In this document: one piece after another, positions 1 through 8,791 of the stretch | Layout: each line of letters begins with the position of its first letter | How positions within the stretch are numbered: the stretch's first letter is position 1 | NCBI RefSeq assembly: GCF_038023995.1 | Contig: NZ_CP150660.1 | Location: forward strand, 3,594,501 to 3,658,500 | DNA: 64,000 nt | Origin: Polaribacter atrinae | GTDB lineage: Bacteria; Bacteroidota; Bacteroidia; Flavobacteriales; Flavobacteriaceae | Direction: 5' to 3' | Program-made: the position numbers and the translations under genes | Notes under the pieces: model-generated | Told to the model about the DNA's origin: nothing | The model's database searches: none | What the model saw: the letters and a program-made list of their open reading frames with translations, nothing else

Positions 1-1
1 G

Positions 2-367
2 AAAAAATATTTCGAAATTGCTAAGACGTACTATAGAACAGCAGAGTATGATTTAAGAAACTATAAAGCAGCAATACAAGCTTTTGATAATTTATTAGCA
101 GACTATTTAGGTTCTGAGTTTAAAGAAGAAGCATTGTATTATAGGTTAAAAGCAGCACATGATTTTGTTTTAAAAAGTTATGACAGAAGAAAACTTGAAC
201 GTATAAAGGATGCTATTGATGCATACGATAAATTAAAAAGAAATTACCCAGAATCTCAGTTTATGGAAGATTCAAACAAAATGTTAGCAACCTTACAAAA
301 TGAACAAGTAAGAATTGATGCATTGATTGCAAAACAAGTTGAAGTTCAAAATTCAAAAAAGAAATAA
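2..367 (+). CDS. bamD: Outer membrane assembly lipoprotein BamD, C-terminal part (5' end outside window)
   Basis: The reading frame is open from base 2 and ends with TAA at 367, giving the last 121 residues. BamD is a periplasmic lipoprotein of the Bam complex that inserts beta-barrel proteins into the outer membrane. The visible part holds tetratricopeptide-type helical hairpins (FEIAKTYYRTAEY followed by FDNLLADYLGSEF and a YRLKAAHDF helix) and a charged, lysine-rich tail. The signal peptide and lipobox lie upstream of the window. It sits directly before the omega-like subunit and coaBC, a neighbourhood usual in flavobacteria. The internal ATG at 134 is not a real start, because clear family sequence continues upstream of it. 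Confidence 0.85.
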   Translation, partial: KKYFEIAKTYYRTAEYDLRNYKAAIQAFDNLLADYLGSEFKEEALYYRLKAAHDFVLKSYDRRKLERIKDAIDAYDKLKRNYPESQFMEDSNKMLATLQNEQVRIDALIAKQVEVQNSKKK

Positions 368-376
368 TAATTAATT

Positions 377-697
377 ATGGATTATAAAGACACAAAGGCA
401 CCTTTAAGTACTATTACTTATAATAAGAATGAAATAGAAGCTCCTACACAAAATATTTATGAAGCTATTTCTATTATTGCCAAAAGAGCAAATCAAATCA
501 ACGGAGATTTAAAGAAAGAATTGGTTGATAAATTAGAAGAGTTTGCTACTTATAACGATAGTTTAGAAGAAGTTTTTGAAAATAAAGAGCAAATAGAAGT
601 TTCTAAATTTTACGAAAGATTACCAAAACCAACTGCTATGGCTGTTGAAGAGTGGTTAAACGGAAAAGTATATTTTAGAACTCCAGAAGCAGAATAA
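377..697 (+). CDS. rpoZ: RNA polymerase omega subunit, Bacteroidota type (RpoZ-like)
   Basis: A 106-residue protein matching the diverged omega subunit of Bacteroidota, which helps assemble the beta-prime subunit of RNA polymerase. The stretch NIYEAISIIAKRANQIN corresponds to the omega helix that carries the usual YEA/V...RA-QI pattern. It follows bamD by 9 bases, and its stop codon overlaps the coaBC start (TAATG at 695-699), so the genes are very probably co-transcribed. The identification rests on length, this motif and the conserved position before coaBC. It is confident as a family call, with function inferred from the family. Confidence 0.85.
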   Translation: MDYKDTKAPLSTITYNKNEIEAPTQNIYEAISIIAKRANQINGDLKKELVDKLEEFATYNDSLEEVFENKEQIEVSKFYERLPKPTAMAVEEWLNGKVYFRTPEAE

Positions 698-1908
698 TGT
701 CTGTTTTAAGTGGTAAAAAAATTCTGTTAGGAATTACTGCTGGAATTGCGGCATACAAAACGGCTAGTTTAGTTCGTTTATTTATAAAATTAGGCGCAGA
801 GGTCAAAGTTATTATGACTCCTGCGTCTAAAGATTTTATAACACCTCTTACACTTTCCACGCTTTCTAAGAATCCTGTTCATTCTACGTTTTACGACAAA
901 GAAGATGCAGAAAATGAAATGTGGAATAATCATGTAGATTTGGGGCTTTGGGCAGATTATATGGTAGTTGCTCCTGCAACTGCAAATACCATGTCTAAAA
1001 TGACAAATGGTACTTGCGATAATTTATTATTGGCAGTCTATTTATCGGCAAAATGTCCTATTTATTTTGCCCCTGCAATGGATTTGGATATGTACATCCA
1101 TCCATCAACCAAAGAAAGTTTACAGAAATTAAAATCTTTTGGAAACACAATTATACCTGCAACTTCTGGTGAGTTGGCAAGTGGTTTAGTTGGTGAAGGT
1201 AGAATGGCAGAGCCAGAAGATATTGTGTCATTTATAGAAAATGATATTCTATCAAAATTACCTTTAAAAGGAAAAAAACTGTTATTAACTGCAGGACCAA
1301 CTTATGAAGCTATAGATCCTGTTCGTTTTATAGGCAATCATTCTTCAGGTAAAATGGGGTTTGCAATTGCAGAAGCAGCAGCTAATTTAGGTGCAGAGGT
1401 TTTTTTAATTTCTGGTCCAAGTCATCAAAAAATACAACATTCTCTAGTACATAGAGTAAATGTTATTTCTGCTGATGAAATGTACAACGCAGCCCACAAA
1501 TATTTTAAAGAAGTAGATATTGCTATTCTTGCAGCTGCGGTTGCAGACTATAGACCCAAAAATGTAGCAACTCAGAAAATAAAAAAGACAACTTCTGCGT
1601 TAGAGATTGAGTTAGAACCAACAAAAGATATTTTAGCATCTTTAGGTGAAATTAAAGAAAATCAATTTTTAGTAGGTTTTGCTTTAGAAACTAATAATGA
1701 GTTAGAAAATGCAAAAGGAAAATTAAAGCGTAAGAATTTAGATGCTATTATTTTAAATTCTTTACAAGATAAAGGCGCTGGTTTTGCAACAGACACAAAT
1801 AAAATTACTATTATTGATAAAGATTTGACTGAGAAATCATTCGAATTAAAATCTAAAGTGGAAGTTGCCAAAGATATTATCAATGAAATTGTAAAAAATA
1901 TTTCTTAA
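697..1908 (+). CDS. coaBC: Bifunctional phosphopantothenoylcysteine decarboxylase / phosphopantothenate-cysteine ligase
   Basis: This 403-residue enzyme catalyses two steps of coenzyme A synthesis: it joins cysteine to phosphopantothenate, then decarboxylates the product. Residues 1-180 form the flavin-binding CoaC half, with the ITAGIAAYK start, catalytic His79 in NNHVDLG, and PAMDLDMY. The Asn of the classic PAMN motif is Asp here, which I believe is common in this phylum. Residues 185-403 are the CoaB ligase half, with AGPTYEAIDPVRFIGNHSSGKMG and the AAAVADYRP motif. Translation is probably coupled to the omega gene by the TAATG overlap. Length is normal and no damage is visible. Confidence 0.96.
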   Translation: MSVLSGKKILLGITAGIAAYKTASLVRLFIKLGAEVKVIMTPASKDFITPLTLSTLSKNPVHSTFYDKEDAENEMWNNHVDLGLWADYMVVAPATANTMSKMTNGTCDNLLLAVYLSAKCPIYFAPAMDLDMYIHPSTKESLQKLKSFGNTIIPATSGELASGLVGEGRMAEPEDIVSFIENDILSKLPLKGKKLLLTAGPTYEAIDPVRFIGNHSSGKMGFAIAEAAANLGAEVFLISGPSHQKIQHSLVHRVNVISADEMYNAAHKYFKEVDIAILAAAVADYRPKNVATQKIKKTTSALEIELEPTKDILASLGEIKENQFLVGFALETNNELENAKGKLKRKNLDAIILNSLQDKGAGFATDTNKITIIDKDLTEKSFELKSKVEVAKDIINEIVKNIS

Positions 1909-1920
1909 TATTTTTTGTCT

Positions 1921-1970
1921 CCTCGAGCGCAGTCGAGAGGTTTTGGTTTAGGTCTCGACTGCGCTCGACC
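1921..1970. repeat. Inverted-repeat hairpin of a dispersed short repeat family
   Basis: In the 83-base gap between coaBC and the DUF4835 gene, two arms share a perfect 16-base complementary core (1923-1938 with 1953-1968, core TCGAGCGCAGTCGAGA) around a 14-base spacer. The same arm sequence returns at 50857-50882 in another intergenic gap. This looks like a REP-type palindromic repeat that can fold in RNA. There is no strong T-run after it, so I do not call it a terminator. Confidence 0.75.
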
Positions 1971-1991
1971 AGACAGTGAAAAACAAAATAA

Positions 1992-2882
1992 ATGCGTAAA
2001 CTTATATTCTTTTTTCTGTTATTATTTTCAGTTTCTGTACTAAAAGCGCAAGAATTGAATTGCTTGGTTACTGTAAACTACAACCAGGTACAAGGTTCAA
2101 ATACCCAAGTTTTTAAAACATTAGAAAAATCTTTGTCAGAGTTTGTTAATCAAACAAAATGGACTAATAATGAAGTAAAGCCAGAAGAAAGAATAGATTG
2201 TGCTTTTACAATTATAATAACCTCTAGAGATGCAAATAATTTTAATGCAACTTTGCAAGTTCAATCTACAAGACCTGTTTTTGGGTCTACGTATGCAACA
2301 CCTGTATTAAACTTAAAAGACAACGATTTTAATTTTAAATACAATGAGTTCGATCCTTTAATTTATAATAAAAACGCTTACGATAGTAATTTAGTTTCTA
2401 CCATTGTTTTTTACGCAAATATTGTTTTAGGGGCAGATGGTGACACTTTTAAAAGAAATGGAGGAGAAGCATCTTTTAAAGAAGCAGAGAATGTAATGTT
2501 GCAAGCCCAACAAAGCGGAATAGCATCATGGCAAAATGTAGTAGGAAAACAAAATCGTTTTTTATTGATTGATAGTTTTTTATCCCCTAAACTCTCTGCA
2601 TATAGAACTGCTAGTTACACCTATCATAGAAGAGGGTTAGATGAGTTTTCTTTAAACAATGGTATTGCTAAACAAAATATGGAAGAGGCTGTAATTTCTT
2701 TAGAAAGCATCTATAACAGAACTGTTGGTAATTATTTAATCCGTGTATTTTTTGATGCTAAAGCAGATGAAATTGTAAACATGTATTCTGATAATAGTAC
2801 TTCTAGAAATAAAAATAGATTGCTTGAAATAGTGAAAAAAATATCTCCGAATAACAATTCTAAGTGGAAAGATATTAAGTAA
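1992..2882 (+). CDS. Exported DUF4835 family protein
   Basis: A 296-residue protein with an N-terminal signal peptide (MRKLIFFFLLLFSVSVLKAQ) and a soluble, probably periplasmic body. I recognise it as the DUF4835 family, found in Bacteroidota and typically placed between coaBC and recN as here. Mid-protein features are NKNAYDSNLVSTIVFYANI and a YHRRGLDEF segment. No catalytic motif is visible and the biochemical role is unknown. The gene starts 83 bases after coaBC, past a hairpin repeat, and precedes recN by 72 bases. Confidence 0.8.
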   Translation: MRKLIFFFLLLFSVSVLKAQELNCLVTVNYNQVQGSNTQVFKTLEKSLSEFVNQTKWTNNEVKPEERIDCAFTIIITSRDANNFNATLQVQSTRPVFGSTYATPVLNLKDNDFNFKYNEFDPLIYNKNAYDSNLVSTIVFYANIVLGADGDTFKRNGGEASFKEAENVMLQAQQSGIASWQNVVGKQNRFLLIDSFLSPKLSAYRTASYTYHRRGLDEFSLNNGIAKQNMEEAVISLESIYNRTVGNYLIRVFFDAKADEIVNMYSDNSTSRNKNRLLEIVKKISPNNNSKWKDIK

Positions 2883-2954
2883 AAACATTCCTTCTAATTA
2901 TTGTTTAAACTTGATACAATTTTCCTTAATTTTATCTTCTAAAATTCAGAAAAT

Positions 2955-4607
2955 TTGTTAACACAACTTTCAATTAATAACTACGCATTAATCAATCACT
3001 TATCTATTGATTTTTCTTCAGGTTTGTCTATTATTACAGGTGAAACTGGAGCAGGTAAATCGATACTTTTAGGTGCATTAGGTTTAGTTTTAGGTAACCG
3101 AGCAGATTTATCTTCATTAAAAGATACGTCAACCAAATGTATAGTAGAAGCTAAGGTTGCGCTTTCTAGCTATAATTTAGAAGAATTTTTTAAAGAAGTT
3201 GATTTAGATTACGAAGCAGAAACAATTATTAGAAGAGAGATTTTACCCTCTGGTAAATCGAGAGCTTTTGTAAATGATACGCCTGTTACGCTGTCTGTTT
3301 TAAATCAATTAAGAACTAAATTAATAGATGTGCATTCTCAGCATCAGACAATGCAATTGTCTGATAATAGCTTTCAGTTTACTATTTTAGATGCATTGGC
3401 AAAAAATACAGCCAAAATAGCATCTTACAAACGTGGTTTTTCTCAGTTATCTAAATTAAAAAAAGAGTTAGCTGTTTTAGAAGCAGAACAAAAAGAAGCA
3501 AATAAACAATACGATTACAACTTGCATCTTTTTAAAGAATTAGAAGAAGCTAAGGTTAAAGTAGATGAACAAGAAGATTTAGAAGAAAGGTTAGAGAAAT
3601 TAAATAATATAGAAGATATTAAAGATAATTTGTCTGAAGCTTTAAGTATTACGGTAAATGATGAAATCGGAATTCAGAATTTACTAAATACTTTAGAAAA
3701 TAGATTGTCTAAGATTGCTCCTTTTTCTAAAGAATACCAAGATTTATCAGAAAGGGTAACTTCTGTAAAGATTGAAATTGATGATATTGTTTCTGAGTTA
3801 GAAGATGCAAATGAAAATGTAGATTTTAATCCTAATGAAGCAGAAGAGATTAACGACAGGTTACAATTACTATATAATTTACAGAAGAAACATACGGTAG
3901 GTAATAACGTAGAATTGATTCAGATTTTTGAAGCACTTTCAGACAAAGTAGCTCAGGTAGAATCTGCAGATGAAGTTATTAACGAAAAACAAAAAGAAAT
4001 AAACGATGTTTCTGAAAAGTTAGATAAAGTTGCCGATTTAATTTCTAAAGCTAGAAAAAATTCTATACCTAAATTAACTAAAGAATTACAAGCTTTATTA
4101 ACAGATTTAGGGATGGAGAACGCTCGTTTTTCTATCAAAATTAAAGCTACTAAAAACTATTTCTCAAACGGAAAAGACGAATTAGAATTCCTTTTTTCTG
4201 CAAATAAAGGAGGTAGTTTTGGTGAACTTAAAAAAGTGGCTTCTGGTGGAGAATTGTCAAGAATTATGCTTTCTGTAAAAACAATTTTATCAGAAAACAC
4301 ACAGTTACCAACCATTATTTTTGATGAAATTGATACTGGAGTTTCTGGTGAAGTTTCTAACAAAATAGCTGCTATTATGCAACAAATGAGTAAGAATATG
4401 CAAGTAATTGCTATTACACACTTACCACAAATTGCAGCAAAGGGAAGCAACCACTACAAAGTATATAAAGAAGAAGTTAAGGGAGTTACTACTACCAATT
4501 TAAAACAATTATCTACAGAAGAACGTATTGTAGAAATTGCAGAAATGCTAAGTGGTAAAGATATTTCAGACTCTGCACTTACACACGCAAAAGAATTATT
4601 GAATTAG
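2955..4607 (+). CDS. recN: DNA repair protein RecN
   Basis: An SMC-like ATPase of 550 residues that acts in double-strand-break repair. Walker A is GETGAGKS at residues 29-36. A long coiled coil fills roughly residues 155-375. The ABC signature region (ASGGELSRIMLSVK, about residue 430) and Walker B/D-loop (IIFDEIDTGVSGEV, about 455) follow, then AITHLPQIAAKG. The start is TTG at 2955: MLTQLSINNYALI matches the usual RecN N-terminus exactly, and no ATG lies nearby. Length is normal for the family. Confidence 0.96.
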   Translation: MLTQLSINNYALINHLSIDFSSGLSIITGETGAGKSILLGALGLVLGNRADLSSLKDTSTKCIVEAKVALSSYNLEEFFKEVDLDYEAETIIRREILPSGKSRAFVNDTPVTLSVLNQLRTKLIDVHSQHQTMQLSDNSFQFTILDALAKNTAKIASYKRGFSQLSKLKKELAVLEAEQKEANKQYDYNLHLFKELEEAKVKVDEQEDLEERLEKLNNIEDIKDNLSEALSITVNDEIGIQNLLNTLENRLSKIAPFSKEYQDLSERVTSVKIEIDDIVSELEDANENVDFNPNEAEEINDRLQLLYNLQKKHTVGNNVELIQIFEALSDKVAQVESADEVINEKQKEINDVSEKLDKVADLISKARKNSIPKLTKELQALLTDLGMENARFSIKIKATKNYFSNGKDELEFLFSANKGGSFGELKKVASGGELSRIMLSVKTILSENTQLPTIIFDEIDTGVSGEVSNKIAAIMQQMSKNMQVIAITHLPQIAAKGSNHYKVYKEEVKGVTTTNLKQLSTEERIVEIAEMLSGKDISDSALTHAKELLN

Positions 4608-4694
4608 TTTATATAAAACTTAAAAAGTTAGAAGGTCATTTCTAAAGAAGCTTATGAGCTATTTAGAAATTTCATAAAAGAAATATTTAGTAGC

Positions 4695-5501
4695 ATGTAC
4701 AACTTATTAAAAGGAAAAAAAGGAATTATTTTTGGTGCTTTAAATGAAAACTCTATTGCTTGGAAAACGGCACAAAGAGCTTATGAAGAAGGTGCTGAGT
4801 TTGTGTTAACCAATGCGCCAGCTTCCATAAGAATGGGGGAGTTAGATGTTTTGGCAAAGAACACAAATTCTCAAATTATCCCTGCAGATGCAACTTCAAT
4901 CGAAGATTTAGAAAACTTAATAGAAAAATCTATGGAGATTCTAGGTGGTAAAATTGACTTTGTTTTGCACTCCATCGGTATGTCTGTAAATGTTAGAAAA
5001 AAGAAAGCATATACAGATCCAAATTATGATTTTACTCAGAAAGGGTGGGATGTTTCTGCAGTTTCTTTTCATAAAGTTTTAAATGTTTTATATCATAAAA
5101 AAGCAATGAATGAGTGGGGTTCTATCGTTGCCTTAACTTATATGGCGGCACAAAGAGTGTTTCCAGATTACAATGATATGGCAGATAATAAAGCCTATTT
5201 AGAGTCTATTGCACGTAGTTTTGGGTATTATTTTGGTAGAGATTTTAAAGTGAGGGTAAACACCATTTCTCAGTCTCCAACACCAACTACGGCCGGAAAC
5301 GGTGTAAAAGGTTTCGACGGATTTATCAATTTTTCAGAAAAAATGAGCCCTTTAGGAAATGCATCTGCGGCAGATTGTGCAGATTATACCATTTCGTTAT
5401 TTTCGGATTTAACAAAGAAAGTAACGTTGCAAAACTTATTTCATGATGGTGGATTTTCTAACATGGGCGTTAGTGATGCCGTTATGGACAAATTTGAGTA
5501 A
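4695..5501 (+). CDS. fabI: Enoyl-[acyl-carrier-protein] reductase (NADH), FabI
   Basis: This enzyme performs the last reduction of each fatty-acid elongation cycle. The 268-residue protein is a short-chain dehydrogenase-fold reductase with the FabI form of the cofactor motif (GALNENSIAWKTA, residues 15-27) and LHSIG around residue 95. The Tyr-X6-Lys active-site pair is present in DYNDMADNKAYLES. An 87-base gap separates it from recN. A strong stem-loop terminator follows directly, so the plus-strand housekeeping run ends here. Confidence 0.95.
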   Translation: MYNLLKGKKGIIFGALNENSIAWKTAQRAYEEGAEFVLTNAPASIRMGELDVLAKNTNSQIIPADATSIEDLENLIEKSMEILGGKIDFVLHSIGMSVNVRKKKAYTDPNYDFTQKGWDVSAVSFHKVLNVLYHKKAMNEWGSIVALTYMAAQRVFPDYNDMADNKAYLESIARSFGYYFGRDFKVRVNTISQSPTPTTAGNGVKGFDGFINFSEKMSPLGNASAADCADYTISLFSDLTKKVTLQNLFHDGGFSNMGVSDAVMDKFE

Positions 5502-5503
5502 AC

Positions 5504-5553
5504 ATACTGTCAATCTAAATGTACTCTAGATTGACAGTATATAAAGTGTTTTT
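5504..5553 (+). terminator. Rho-independent terminator after fabI
   Basis: Perfect 14-base arms 5504-5517 and 5527-5540 (ATACTGTCAATCTA and its complement) enclose a 9-base loop. A T-rich run follows at 5549-5553. It begins 3 bases after the fabI stop, which fits a terminator on the plus strand. Confidence 0.8.
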
Positions 5554-5559
5554 ATTTGA

Positions 5560-5700
5560 AGCTATTTCCTGCTTTCCGCACTCGCTTTTTTTAGTTTGTT
5601 CTCGATACAAATTTTTCATTCTTCAAAATTCACTCAATCCCAAACTAAAAAAGAGCTCAAACAACTGCTACAATCAGGGCTAAACTTGTTTGCCAATACA
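5560..5700. repeat. Structured intergenic repeat element between convergent genes
   Basis: This gap between fabI and the convergent metallo-hydrolase holds nested inverted repeats. An arm at 5584-5598 (CTTTTTTTAGTTTG) pairs with 5641-5655 (CAAACTAAAAAAG) around a spacer of about 42 bases. Further CAAACA/TGTTTG segments lie in 5656-5693. The style matches a longer repeat I recall from flavobacterial intergenic regions, but I cannot search for it. The small plus-strand reading frame across it (5596-5856) runs into the neighbouring gene antisense and shows no protein character. Confidence 0.5.
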
Positions 5701-5745
5701 CAGAAAAACTTAGTGTTAAATAGTCCTTTTTTTAAGCGAATCGTT

Positions 5746-8064
5746 TTATCGATTTCCTCTTTTGGTCATTTCTTCTTCAGTGATAAAACCATCTCCGTTT
5801 TTATCTCTTTGATCAAAATTTTCTTTCAATTTTCCCTTAACTTCAGACTTACTTAATTTTTTATCTTTATTCGCATCCATTTTGGTTAACAATTCAGAAA
5901 AAGATGGAGGCGTATTATTGCTGTTATTATTCTTTTTAGTGGGTTGCTGCTTGTTTTGTGTAGTTACTTTTTTGTCTTGTGGCGTCTTAATTTTTGTGTT
6001 TATTTTAGTTGTAGGTGTTATGTCTCTAACGGCTCTTACATAATTATAAACATATCTCACATCACCTTGAGGACCAAAATATTCAGGATAATTTTCTTTA
6101 ACACCACTCTTAGGATCGCTTCTTTGTGCACCTGCACCGTGTACATCCATGATTTCATTTCTCATTTTTCCTTGAGATGCTCCAAAGGCAATGTACACTG
6201 CACTTGCATTGGGGTTTTTACCATCTAAATGAGTGGTACTTGTCCAAAAATAAGGATATTGTTTTTTACCGTTCGGGTCTTTAATTTCTGTAGTTTCAAA
6301 AATAGGATCAATAGCCGGCGAATTGGTGGTTTGTATAGAACGCGTATAATCTACAATACTCTGTAACTCTTTAGCGTTTGGTAATCTCCAATCTGAATGA
6401 GATGCCAATTCTAAATTCTCTGCATAAGACAAGGATGTTTCCCAGTTTTTACCTGTTCCATCATTGGCTTTTTGCCACATTAAACCCGTTGCATAATCAC
6501 TAACGGTACCGTCGCCATTGTCTATAAAATTATTTTTTCCATAATCGGTATTACCACGGACCAAACGAAAATACATTTTGTTTTCATTACCCGTTCTAGG
6601 TTGATTTTTCGGATACCCTTTTATTCTACCGTCCACAAAATTAACACCAAATATAGTTTCATTATTTTTCATGGTGCGTCCAACATATTCGGTAGAAGAC
6701 CAAGTTTGTGCATAAATTTCTCGTTCGTTATTCTGAGTGTTTCCTAAAGGTTGTTTAAAATAATTGGTATCTATAAATAATTCTATTGCCGTGGCTCCTT
6801 TTACTTTTCCTGTAAACAGAATCAATGAATACAATTCTTTAAGGGTAGGCACTCTCCAATCATTATAACCACCTAATTTAGAATTTTTTGCTTTTAAAAG
6901 TGCTTCTTTAAGCGTCATTTTGGTTCCCATATCTTGTTCCCAAATTAAACCTGTAACGGTATCTGTTATAGTACCATCTCTGTTGTTGATGTATGAAGGC
7001 TGATTGCCGTTATAGTTGGCATCTTGTCCATAAAAAGAAGCTCCTTTTGTAGGTGTAGTAATTTCTGCACTGTCAGAATAAGAATCTTTTATGCCTGTGT
7101 CTACTATTGGGTAGCTAACTTTTAAATTAGAAGTCTGGTTTACAGTGCTGTTTTCTGTGTAAGGTAAAACCATCAAGTCTTTTCCGTAAAGTACGTTGCC
7201 CGAATAGTTTTCACGTATGGCTGCAGTTGTAGCTTCTTCATCTACATCTGTAAAGTTAAAATGGGTTAAGACTAAATCTTTAACGTTCGCTTCTTTTGCC
7301 ATTTGTGAGCTTTCAGACAAGTTAACGTGTGCGTGTTCTTTTGTACTATTGGTTTTACGGTTTCTGTTGTTGTTACTTTTACCCGTTTTTCTTTTTGAAC
7401 CTAAGGCAATGGCGCCACCAGAATCCATAATTAAATAATCAGCATTTTTTGCTAAAATAGGTAAGGTTTTCGAGTAGGTTAAATCGCCAGAAATTACAAT
7501 AGATTCGTTACCAACATCAAAACGATAGGCAAGTGTAGCAATTGCATGGTTTACAGGTGTGTAAGTAATTTTAATGTCTCCAATACTAAAAGAGTCATTT
7601 CCTGATAAGTTTTTAGCGGTGTAATTTGCAGTAGCATCACTTAGAGTTCTTCCAGATTTCGATAATCGATACGCAATATCCTCTTCGTAACTTTCTAAAA
7701 TATTATCAATGATTAAAGTGGTTTGTTTAGGACCTGCAATAATGGTTTTGTTTCGTCCAAGAAGCGATTGTATAAAAATGGGAGCAAACTCTTCGTTATG
7801 GTCTAAATGATGATGTGTAAAAAGTAAGCCATCTAAGTCTTTAATTTTTGTATTTATCTTGTTTAGATTGGCTTGGGTTCCATTTCCCATATCTACCAAA
7901 ATCTGTGTGTTTTTGTAGCTAATTAAAACCGAAGGACCAGAGCGTTCTGTATTAAATTTTGGAGAACCAGAACCAATAATTGTTGCCGTTAAATGGTTGT
8001 TATGCTCTTGTGCGAATAGTTGTATTCCTATAAAAAATAGTAGGAAAGCGAATTGTTTTTTCAT
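5746..8064 (-). CDS. Exported metallo-beta-lactamase-fold hydrolase fused to two Lcl (DUF1566) domains and an EF-hand pair
   Basis: A 772-residue modular protein. A signal peptide (residues 1-19) is followed by an MBL-fold domain to about residue 310, with the metal motif HHHLDH at 84-89, ISGDLTYS near 195 and VLTHFNF near 265. This looks like the RNase Z/AtsA-like branch. Two Lcl/DUF1566 domains follow, each opening with DGT(I/V)(T/S)D..TGL(I/M)W and carrying DWR(V/L)P.(L/A)KEL. A low-complexity linker leads to EF-hands at about 724-772 (DANKDKKLSKSE, DKNGDGFITEEE). It should act in the periplasm or at the surface and bind Zn and Ca. The substrate is unknown. The gene stands alone, between repeat-rich gaps. 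Confidence 0.85.
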   Translation of the reverse strand: MKKQFAFLLFFIGIQLFAQEHNNHLTATIIGSGSPKFNTERSGPSVLISYKNTQILVDMGNGTQANLNKINTKIKDLDGLLFTHHHLDHNEEFAPIFIQSLLGRNKTIIAGPKQTTLIIDNILESYEEDIAYRLSKSGRTLSDATANYTAKNLSGNDSFSIGDIKITYTPVNHAIATLAYRFDVGNESIVISGDLTYSKTLPILAKNADYLIMDSGGAIALGSKRKTGKSNNNRNRKTNSTKEHAHVNLSESSQMAKEANVKDLVLTHFNFTDVDEEATTAAIRENYSGNVLYGKDLMVLPYTENSTVNQTSNLKVSYPIVDTGIKDSYSDSAEITTPTKGASFYGQDANYNGNQPSYINNRDGTITDTVTGLIWEQDMGTKMTLKEALLKAKNSKLGGYNDWRVPTLKELYSLILFTGKVKGATAIELFIDTNYFKQPLGNTQNNEREIYAQTWSSTEYVGRTMKNNETIFGVNFVDGRIKGYPKNQPRTGNENKMYFRLVRGNTDYGKNNFIDNGDGTVSDYATGLMWQKANDGTGKNWETSLSYAENLELASHSDWRLPNAKELQSIVDYTRSIQTTNSPAIDPIFETTEIKDPNGKKQYPYFWTSTTHLDGKNPNASAVYIAFGASQGKMRNEIMDVHGAGAQRSDPKSGVKENYPEYFGPQGDVRYVYNYVRAVRDITPTTKINTKIKTPQDKKVTTQNKQQPTKKNNNSNNTPPSFSELLTKMDANKDKKLSKSEVKGKLKENFDQRDKNGDGFITEEEMTKRGNR

Positions 8065-8170
8065 TTTTATACCTTTTGCTTCTTTGACACGTACTTTTCT
8101 TAATGGTTTAATTGAAAGTAATAAAAACAGAAATATTTAAAATGGTTAGGAGTTTTTGGAGTTATCTGTA

Positions 8171-8535
8171 AATGACAATTGGTTTTATTGTACATATAGT
8201 TTGTCATTCCGAATGAGGCACGAGGAGGAATCTCATTATAAGATTTCTCGTCACTCCTTCGTCTTTCTGTCGAAATGACAATTGGTTTTATTGTACATAT
8301 AGTTTGTCATTCCGAATGAGGCACGAGGAGGAATCTCATTATAAGGTTTCTCGTCATTCCTTTGTCGTTCTGTCGAAATGACAATTGATTTTATTTTACA
8401 TGTAGCTTGTCATACCGAATGAGGAACGAGGAGGAATCTCATTATAAGATTTCTCATCATTCCTTCGTCATTCTGTTGAAGTGAGAATGATTTCTATTTT
8501 ACGTTTAGCTTGTCATACCGAATGAGGAACGAATA
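8171..8535. repeat. Tandem array of 103-bp units, each an imperfect palindrome
   Basis: Three full units (8171-8273, 8274-8376, 8377-8479) and a partial fourth (8480-about 8535) repeat with an exact 103-base period. Within a unit, about 81 bases form an imperfect palindrome that begins TTGTCATTCCGAATGAGG and ends TCGAAATGACAA, followed by a short AT-rich spacer. The copies diverge progressively downstream and the last lacks its right arm. Related single palindromes occur at 10866-10953 and 12555-12629. This fills about half of the 727-base gap upstream of leuC. The remainder is AT-rich with one promoter-like motif. Confidence 0.9.
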
Positions 8536-8745
8536 GGGATTATTTTAAGATTTTAATAAACATTTTAGCACTTTTATACAATTAAAATTAAAGAATTATC
8601 ATAAAAAATGAATACCCTATAAAATAAATAGACATCGTATTTTTAAATAGGTTAATGATCTGTTTATCAATGTTATAATGATTGGTTTAACAGTTGGGTA
8701 TAATGTTCAGAAATATTTAAAAGAGCTTAAAACAGAATATATTCT

Positions 8746-8753
8746 TATTTTTG
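8746..8753 (+). promoter_or_regulatory. Candidate -7 promoter element for the leu operon
   Basis: TATTTTTG matches the Bacteroidota -7 consensus TAnnTTTG and lies 38 bases before the leuC ATG. No good TTTG -33 element is found at the usual spacing, so the call is tentative. No leucine-rich leader peptide or attenuator was recognised in 8536-8791. Confidence 0.4.
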
Positions 8754-8791
8754 GTAGCTGATTATCATTTAAATAATTAAAGAACAAACAA

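Noticed and set aside
4638..4670. Terminator between recN and fabI
   Set aside because: A 9-base stem with a 15-base loop is present but has no T-run and is AT-rich enough to be chance.
5596..5856. Plus-strand 86-residue reading frame
   Set aside because: It crosses an intergenic repeat and then the antisense of the MBL gene; the protein shows no family features.
8171..8535. CRISPR array
   Set aside because: Period of 103 bases with near-identical whole units and palindromic content; no short repeats with unique spacers and no cas genes.
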